From contig CAYUBD010000017.1 of NCBI GenBank assembly GCA_964442905.1, forward strand, positions 1 through 20,021: 20,021 nt of DNA. Direction: 5' to 3'. The notes under the pieces are model-generated. The model did no database searches, had not been told where the DNA came from, and worked only from the letters and a program-made list of their open reading frames with translations. The DNA comes from JAFGFG01 sp964442905 (GTDB lineage: Archaea; Aenigmatarchaeota; Aenigmatarchaeia; QMZP01; JAFGSV01). Below are positions 15,415 through 20,021 of this stretch, one piece after another (positions within the stretch are counted from its first letter, which is position 1; each line of letters starts with the position of its first letter). A program made the position numbers and the translations under genes.

Positions 15415-16155
15415 ATGAGCAGGATAGTAGTGAAGAACGTCTCGAAGAGGTTCAACATAGGCCTCGGGAAGAAGCACGGCGCGCTCCAGAGGATACTGTC
15501 CTTCCTTTCGGGGGAAGACCGCAGGAGATACATATGGGCGCTGAGGAACGTCTCTTTCACTTCGAAGCCCAAGGAAATCGTCGGGATAATAGGCTACAAC
15601 GGCTCGGGGAAAAGCACGCTGCTGAGGGCAGTCGGCGGCATATATGAGGTGGATGAGGGCACCATAAGGACCGAAGGCAAGATCGTCTCCGTTTTGAGCA
15701 TGTATGCCGGCCTCAATGCGAAGCTGGATATGGTGGACAACATAAACCTCGTGTGCACCCTTCTCGACCTGACCTCGGATGAAATCAGGAAGAGTTTCGA
15801 CGACATAGTCGAATTCTCCGGGCTCGGGAGATTCTTGAACACGAAGCTGTACAAGTTCTCCGATGGCATGCTGCAGAGGCTTGCATTCTCCATAGTCGTC
15901 CACTGCAATCCCGACGTGCTTCTCCTGGACGAGGTCTTCCAGGTCGGCGACAAGACCTTCCAGGCGGCGACCGCCGAGAAACTTGACGAACTCAAAAAAG
16001 GCGGCGCGACCATACTCTTCACGAGCCATGGATACAGCGACATACTGGACTACACGGACAGGTTGATATGGCTGCACAAGGGCAAGATCATGATGGAAGG
16101 CAAGCCGGAAGACGTCTATCGAGCATATGCTAAAACCGACTCATTCACCGTGTAA
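15415..16155 (+). CDS. ABC transporter ATPase for polysaccharide export (Wzt/TagH-like)
   Basis: The protein is 246 residues from ATG 15415; an in-frame TTG at 15406 would add three. Walker A is GYNGSGKS (60-67), Walker B VLLLDE (168-173), and H205 is the switch His. The signature is FSDGM (148-152) in place of LSGGQ, in line with the YSSGM-type signatures of polysaccharide exporters. The Q-loop region is also divergent (SMYAGLNAKLDMVDNI), as in Wzt proteins. Length fits a bare nucleotide-binding domain, with no extra C-terminal carbohydrate-binding domain of the kind that recognises capped O-antigens in E. coli O9a. It works with the permease just upstream. Its last 15 bases overlap the 3' end of the convergent methyltransferase-glycosyltransferase gene. 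Confidence 0.93.
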   Translation: MSRIVVKNVSKRFNIGLGKKHGALQRILSFLSGEDRRRYIWALRNVSFTSKPKEIVGIIGYNGSGKSTLLRAVGGIYEVDEGTIRTEGKIVSVLSMYAGLNAKLDMVDNINLVCTLLDLTSDEIRKSFDDIVEFSGLGRFLNTKLYKFSDGMLQRLAFSIVVHCNPDVLLLDEVFQVGDKTFQAATAEKLDELKKGGATILFTSHGYSDILDYTDRLIWLHKGKIMMEGKPEDVYRAYAKTDSFTV

Positions 16156-17790
16156 AGATGCCGTTATCATCCTCGAGTCTTTGACGTACTGTTCCTCCAG
16201 CCCGGTGCTGGCGCAGTAGTGCCTGAACACAGGCGCGCTGCCGGTGGCCGAGAACCGCGACGGGATCTGATATCTTTCTGGGTCGAGGGGAGATGCGCCG
16301 TATTTCCCCGATTTTCTTTCCACGAGTATCGAGTACACGTTCTGCCCGGTGTACCAGTCGTAGCTTTTCTGCCTGTTCAGTATCTCTTCTATGAGCTCCA
16401 GGTCGAGCACTTCCTTTTTGAAGCATATGAGACCGATGCACAGGTCAGAACGGTAATCGTATCCTAGCATCGAGCGGTTGAGCTTCTGGTCTCTCGGATT
16501 TTCTTCGCGGAGGAAAAGCGTTCGGCCCCCTCCGCCGGACATCCATCCGATTATCTCGTCCGGCCTTCTGAAGAACAGGACGTCGGAGTCTAATGATATT
16601 ATCCTCTTCCCCTTTGACATGACGGCGTAGTCGAAAAGCTGCCTCGAGTTGCAGAAATCCGACCTGTACCTCCTGCTCCGTTCGCTGTGCTTCAGGACCG
16701 CGCCTACCTTCCTGTTCGAATGCGCTCTTCCGATGACTCGTATGTTCTTTACGTGCCGCTCCAGTATCCTCATGTCTTCGCGGGTCAGTGTCCCGTCATC
16801 GTGGGCGAAAACCGTGACGTCTCTGCAGAAACGGAGGAACGACTTGACCGCCAGCAGGTACATGTAGAGGTGCTTGTGGCAGACCAGCGAGTGAACCTCC
16901 GTCTCGGAGTTCTGGCTGCATTCGAATCTCATCGTCTTGAGGACGCCTTCGAATGCGTTCCTGAATACCAAGTCGGTTCTCCTGTCTCTTTTCAGCTTCC
17001 TCGCACACGTAATCCCCCCAATCTTTCTGAAAACTTCAAACCTGCTCGAGCCTGTCACGATATCACTGACCGGCACTGGCAGGCTTCCCCCCTGAAGCGT
17101 ATCAGGAGCCTCGCGGGTCTCCTGAAGGGCTATGACTCCACCGACCCTGAGGTACTTCTCCCACAGCAGGAAGTCCTCTCTTGCCTTGCCATGGTCGCCG
17201 TAAATCCAGAGGAGGCTTATGGGGGTCTTCCACAGCTTTTCGGCCTGCGCGGAAGACATGGGATAGACGGTAACGTGCTTCCGCATGCGCCCCATCCTGA
17301 GGTTCCTCCTGAGTCCCGTCCGGATGCAGTCCGGAATCCTATCGCTTTCCAGGCGCTTCCTCTCGTTGTAGTGCGGATCCACTGCGTGAACCTTCACCTT
17401 TGCGTTCCCCATTGAGCTTCTGGCCAGGATGACCGTGGAGGCTCCACCTGATGGCCCTATCTCGACTATGTCCCCGGGCGGGACGGCCTCGGCCAGCGAA
17501 CGTATCAACTCCATCTCGCCTTCCGTGAGAAGAGGATGCATGTGCTTTTTCACTGCATCATCGAAGCCGAAGATGCTCCTGATGCCGAAAGACATCGTCT
17601 TCAGCATTATTTCGGATTCCGTGAGAACCCTCTCTGTCAGTAACATGCCTTCCCATGCGAGGTCCTTGGCCAGTGCCGCCGCCCTCCATAACGGGTCCGG
17701 AGAGCGCCTGTTCTTCTCTATGGCTGCGCACACCTTCCTGAGTAGGGGCCGTGCGCTTCCCTTAGCCGGCGAACCTGTCATGTACACCAT
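16141..17790 (-). CDS. Methyltransferase-glycosyltransferase fusion protein
   Basis: The protein is 549 residues with two enzyme modules. Residues about 105-230 are a class I SAM methyltransferase of the Methyltransf_24 type: DIVEIGPSGGAST (108-119) binds SAM, D138 ends the second strand, and YGDHGKAREDFLLW and LRVGGVIALQE follow. Residues about 290-549 resemble a GT-A glycosyltransferase: KHLYMYLLAVKSFL, then KRIISLDSDVLFF with a D401-S-D403 motif, and a late HYCAS segment. The first 100 residues are helical and unassigned. Start 17790 overlaps the GT8 gene by 29 bases; ATG 17781, with GATGGTG just before it, is an equally good start. In ABC-exported O-antigens a methyl cap can stop chain growth, so a coupled transfer-and-cap role is a reasonable inference, not shown here. 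Confidence 0.85.
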   Translation of the reverse strand: MVYMTGSPAKGSARPLLRKVCAAIEKNRRSPDPLWRAAALAKDLAWEGMLLTERVLTESEIMLKTMSFGIRSIFGFDDAVKKHMHPLLTEGEMELIRSLAEAVPPGDIVEIGPSGGASTVILARSSMGNAKVKVHAVDPHYNERKRLESDRIPDCIRTGLRRNLRMGRMRKHVTVYPMSSAQAEKLWKTPISLLWIYGDHGKAREDFLLWEKYLRVGGVIALQETREAPDTLQGGSLPVPVSDIVTGSSRFEVFRKIGGITCARKLKRDRRTDLVFRNAFEGVLKTMRFECSQNSETEVHSLVCHKHLYMYLLAVKSFLRFCRDVTVFAHDDGTLTREDMRILERHVKNIRVIGRAHSNRKVGAVLKHSERSRRYRSDFCNSRQLFDYAVMSKGKRIISLDSDVLFFRRPDEIIGWMSGGGGRTLFLREENPRDQKLNRSMLGYDYRSDLCIGLICFKKEVLDLELIEEILNRQKSYDWYTGQNVYSILVERKSGKYGASPLDPERYQIPSRFSATGSAPVFRHYCASTGLEEQYVKDSRMITASLHGE

Positions 17791-18790
17791 CCTTGAATTC
17801 CTTCACGCGCCAGTAGAGGCGGGGGGAGAATCGTTTCATCGCGCGTCCGGCATGTCCCATCGTGATGTGATATATACTGTACCTTTTGCGCAGGCTGACG
17901 GCGTGAATTTTCCAGTGGAGAAAATGCAGGTAGATAGTGTGCATGCTGAGCATGCATGTCCTCTTTCCACCGGGCCTCTCTTTCAGGTTTATCATGTCCG
18001 CCATTTCCAGATTGCGCCTCCATTCGTCGTAGAAGTCGCTCCTTTCGAGCCACGGCTTGTTCCTCTCTATGAAATGCAGCACTGCTGCTCTCCTATACAT
18101 GGTAAGCCAGCGTGTGTTCTCTGGGAAGTAAGCGTTGTAGACTGCCGGCAGCTTCTTCCAGTTTCGATGGAAGAAAAGGTTGAATATGAGCTGGTCGCCA
18201 TAAGCGCTCAAGGCTCCATATGCGTCCGCGAGCGCCTTCAATCCGCGGAATGTGTCTTCCCTTATAATGTCCGTGCTGAAGGAGAACATTCCCGCGCAAA
18301 GCGTACGCTCCCTCAGCCCGTACCCTGCCTTTATCGCCGTCCTGAGTCTGAGATACTTCTGCGGGCTGACGCCGCGCTTGCCGATGTCCTTCGGGCCTAT
18401 CATCTGGAGCCTTATGCAGTTGCTGCCGATAGTATCGGGGACTGCCGCGAAGCCGCTTACCTGCGTCAGCTTTTCAAGGGACGACATGACTATGATGTCC
18501 GCGTCCAGATAGACCACGTTCTTCCACTTCCTGAATTCAGGGGTGAATAGGTAGAACTTGCTTGTCAGCGCGGCCGGCATGCCTCCGAAGTCGTTATCAT
18601 AAAGGGGTTCGCATCTCCTGACAATGATGCCCCTCTCCTCGAACCATTCCAGTTCATCTTCGGGGATCCCGTGAGAGAGGAGCATGTAGTCCCCCCTCCA
18701 GCCGGAGTTGTAGTAGACCCCTGAGAATAGCTGCTTCGCTTGGTCCACGTAGTTCCCGTCCGCGAGCGTCACGAGAAGGGATCTCTTCAT
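17762..18790 (-). CDS. Family 8 glycosyltransferase
   Basis: The protein is 342 residues. GT8 landmarks are all present: SKFYLF, YLDADIIV with D96-A-D98 for Mn2+/nucleotide-sugar binding, LCAGMFSF in the usual NAGVM position, YGDQLIFN, and LHFIERNKPW with H239 and K245-P-W. Family members are retaining enzymes using UDP-sugars (UDP-Gal, UDP-Glc, UDP-GalA). The donor here cannot be determined. The C-terminal 90 residues are basic and hydrophobic and may lie on the membrane. The start overlaps the upstream GT4 stop as ATGA, with GGAGGAG about 10 bases before it. The end overlaps the fusion gene, giving a tightly coupled operon of glycan assembly enzymes. Confidence 0.92.
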   Translation of the reverse strand: MKRSLLVTLADGNYVDQAKQLFSGVYYNSGWRGDYMLLSHGIPEDELEWFEERGIIVRRCEPLYDNDFGGMPAALTSKFYLFTPEFRKWKNVVYLDADIIVMSSLEKLTQVSGFAAVPDTIGSNCIRLQMIGPKDIGKRGVSPQKYLRLRTAIKAGYGLRERTLCAGMFSFSTDIIREDTFRGLKALADAYGALSAYGDQLIFNLFFHRNWKKLPAVYNAYFPENTRWLTMYRRAAVLHFIERNKPWLERSDFYDEWRRNLEMADMINLKERPGGKRTCMLSMHTIYLHFLHWKIHAVSLRKRYSIYHITMGHAGRAMKRFSPRLYWRVKEFKDGVHDRFAG

Positions 18791-19770
18791 GCTTCCAGCT
18801 CCTCCTTCACTTCTTCGAATACCCTCATGAAATTGTCAACCGAAGCGTCCCGCGTCGGGAACTTCCTGATGGATTCACGCAGGAGTCTTCCCGCCCTTTT
18901 CTCGTCATCGAGTATGCTCTTCATCTTGACGTTTATTTCCTTGAAGTCATCAGGATCGTCGACAACGAACGCCCTGTCGAAGAGATGTGCCACACCCACG
19001 CTGCCCGAAATGATGGGATAGCATCCACCCAGGGCGGCCTCCATCGGCGTGCAGCCGTAGGGCTCCTTGTCGGGTATGTGGATGAAGAACCTGCACATCC
19101 TGTAGTATTTTCCTACGTCTTCCCGGCGGCCCGCATACACGATTTTTCCGTTCAACTCGGAGGCGCGTTCCACGTATCTCTTCAGCATGCCGTCCCCGAC
19201 CACGTAGAATTTCTCGAAGTATGGGCACTGCGCTGCGAAGCGCAGCACGCGGTCTATTTTCTTCTCCGGGGAAAGCCTGCCGACGTAAAGGCCGTAATTC
19301 TTCCTGGCAGGGAACTCATGCCCGGCAGATTTCGGGAAAGGCGTTATCATGTGCACGGGTACCTTGACTATCTCCGGCACGTGCCTCAGCGGCGTGTCGT
19401 AAGTGATAACGGCGTCGATGCTCCTTAGGAAGAAAACGATATAGAAAGGAGGCCTGCGTGTGTCTCCCCTTATATTCAAGAAGAACATGTCTATGTCCAT
19501 GTAGACGAGCTTGACGCCCTTCCGTCTGCACTTCAGGAACACAGCCGTGAAAAACGATGTTCCACCCTCCACAAGGATTACGTCTTCCTTGAACCTGACG
19601 AACAGGCTCAGGACGAATGATATCGGTATTATCAGGGACGCGATGAATTTCATTCTCTTCGCTAGGTTGACGAACCACTCGAGTGGAAGTATTTCCACTC
19701 GCGCGCCCGCTGCGTGGGCGAATGCAAGATGCGACTCGTGCGGATAGTGCGTCAGGAACAGCGTCTTCAT
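18787..19770 (-). CDS. Family 4 glycosyltransferase (GT-B fold)
   Basis: The protein is 327 residues, shortish for the family. The N-terminal Rossmann-like half begins MKTLFLTHYPHESHLAF and includes a hydrophobic stretch (about 44-58) that may dock on the membrane. The C-terminal half holds the nucleotide-sugar site: YVGRLSPEKKIDRVL, YVVGDGMLKRYV, and DKEPYGCTPMEAALGG with the E236-x7-E244 pair. These features are normal for GT4. A retaining transfer from a nucleotide sugar to the growing glycan is inferred. The start overlaps the stop of the preceding GT4 gene as ATGA, and its own stop overlaps the GT8 start the same way. Confidence 0.9.
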   Translation of the reverse strand: MKTLFLTHYPHESHLAFAHAAGARVEILPLEWFVNLAKRMKFIASLIIPISFVLSLFVRFKEDVILVEGGTSFFTAVFLKCRRKGVKLVYMDIDMFFLNIRGDTRRPPFYIVFFLRSIDAVITYDTPLRHVPEIVKVPVHMITPFPKSAGHEFPARKNYGLYVGRLSPEKKIDRVLRFAAQCPYFEKFYVVGDGMLKRYVERASELNGKIVYAGRREDVGKYYRMCRFFIHIPDKEPYGCTPMEAALGGCYPIISGSVGVAHLFDRAFVVDDPDDFKEINVKMKSILDDEKRAGRLLRESIRKFPTRDASVDNFMRVFEEVKEELEA

Positions 19771-20021
19771 ATGCCACCCGCCTCCCTAATTCTCTTCATG
19801 AATATCCTAGTGTCGAAATCCCTTGCCCTCTTCATACAGTCCTTCCTGTAGGATTCGGGTTTCCCGCTGACTTCCCTGACAGCCTGCACAATCCTGTCCT
19901 CGTTTATGTTGTCTATCAGCTTCCCGGTGACCCCGTCTATAACAGTTTCCCTATAACCTCCCTCGTTGCCGCAGATGACTGGCTTCCCGGAGGCCATGGC
20001 CTCTACAGGCGTGAATCCGAA
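19767..20021 (-). CDS. Family 4 glycosyltransferase, C-terminal fragment (start off window)
   Basis: Only the last 84 residues are in the window; the frame is open to the right edge. It begins FGFTPVEAMASGKPVI, the standard GT4 donor-site block with its catalytic-region Glu, and continues NEGGYRETVIDGVTGKLID, the usual stretch after it. The end (CMKRARDFDTRIFMKRIRE) matches the normal C-terminal helix, so the gene is complete at this end. It lies upstream of a second GT4 gene, overlapping it by ATGA, so the glycan operon continues beyond the window. Confidence 0.92.
   Translation of the reverse strand, partial: FGFTPVEAMASGKPVICGNEGGYRETVIDGVTGKLIDNINEDRIVQAVREVSGKPESYRKDCMKRARDFDTRIFMKRIREAGGI

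Noticed and set aside
15361..16077. 238-residue minus-strand open frame opposite the ABC ATPase
   Set aside because: The plus strand has Walker A, Walker B and the switch His in frame; the antisense frame has none.
16687..18550. Long plus-strand open frames opposite the fusion and GT8 genes
   Set aside because: They lack domain features, and the minus-strand genes carry catalytic motifs and overlap their neighbours in a coherent operon.
1..20021. tRNA, rRNA, CRISPR array, insertion sequence or attachment site
   Set aside because: No T-loop-like tRNA segments outside coding regions, no regularly spaced direct repeats other than protein-coding ones, and no transposase or integrase motifs were found by reading both strands.

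Overview
The window looks like archaeal chromosome. The evidence is the AT-rich TATA-type boxes about 25-35 bases ahead of several start codons (some genes apparently leaderless), AGGAGG-type ribosome binding sites on internal operon genes, and large secreted proteins rich in Asn-X-Ser/Thr sequons. A 100-aa single-pass membrane protein resembles, from memory, a small family common in DPANN-type archaea. The phylum is not fixed by this sequence. No rRNA, tRNA, CRISPR array, transposase or phage gene was seen. Coding density is very high and the longest gene-free stretch is about 100 bases.

Region 1 (1-7795) is a cell-surface region. A secreted protein with a seven-bladed FG-GAP propeller and an ASPIC/UnbV domain runs off the left edge. 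It is divergent from the small membrane protein at 2153-2455. A translationally coupled three-gene operon on the minus strand (7795 to 2487) follows: a 1131-residue secreted protein with a beta-helix, LamG and Fn3/Ig-type domains, a short signal-anchored Fn3-like protein, and a surface protein with a C-terminal membrane anchor. The 100-N gap at 5376-5475 appears to be an assembly artefact. The same 55 bases flank it on both sides, and collapsing them restores one uninterrupted gene.

Region 2 (7822-10173, minus) holds a UDP-sugar epimerase-like SDR protein with an altered YxxxK motif and a membrane-anchored sulfatase-superfamily enzyme. The latter has Thr where formylglycine-forming sulfatases have Cys or Ser.

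Region 3 (10276-20021) is a surface-glycan assembly and export locus. A minus-strand operon (14577 to 10276) encodes a GT2 glycosyltransferase, a DUF6625-type glycosyltransferase, a radical SAM protein with extra C-terminal cysteines, and a methylthiotransferase-like radical SAM protein without a TRAM domain. From the same intergenic region a plus-strand pair encodes a Wzm/Wzt (TagG/TagH)-type ABC exporter. Convergent with it is a second minus-strand operon: a partial GT4, a second GT4, a GT8, and a methyltransferase-glycosyltransferase fusion.

The simplest combined reading is that glycosyltransferases build a glycan in the cytoplasm, the ABC exporter moves it out, and the outward-facing sulfatase-like enzyme may modify it. 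The neighbouring sequon-rich proteins are plausible glycoproteins. This pathway is an inference from gene content; no step is demonstrated by sequence alone.
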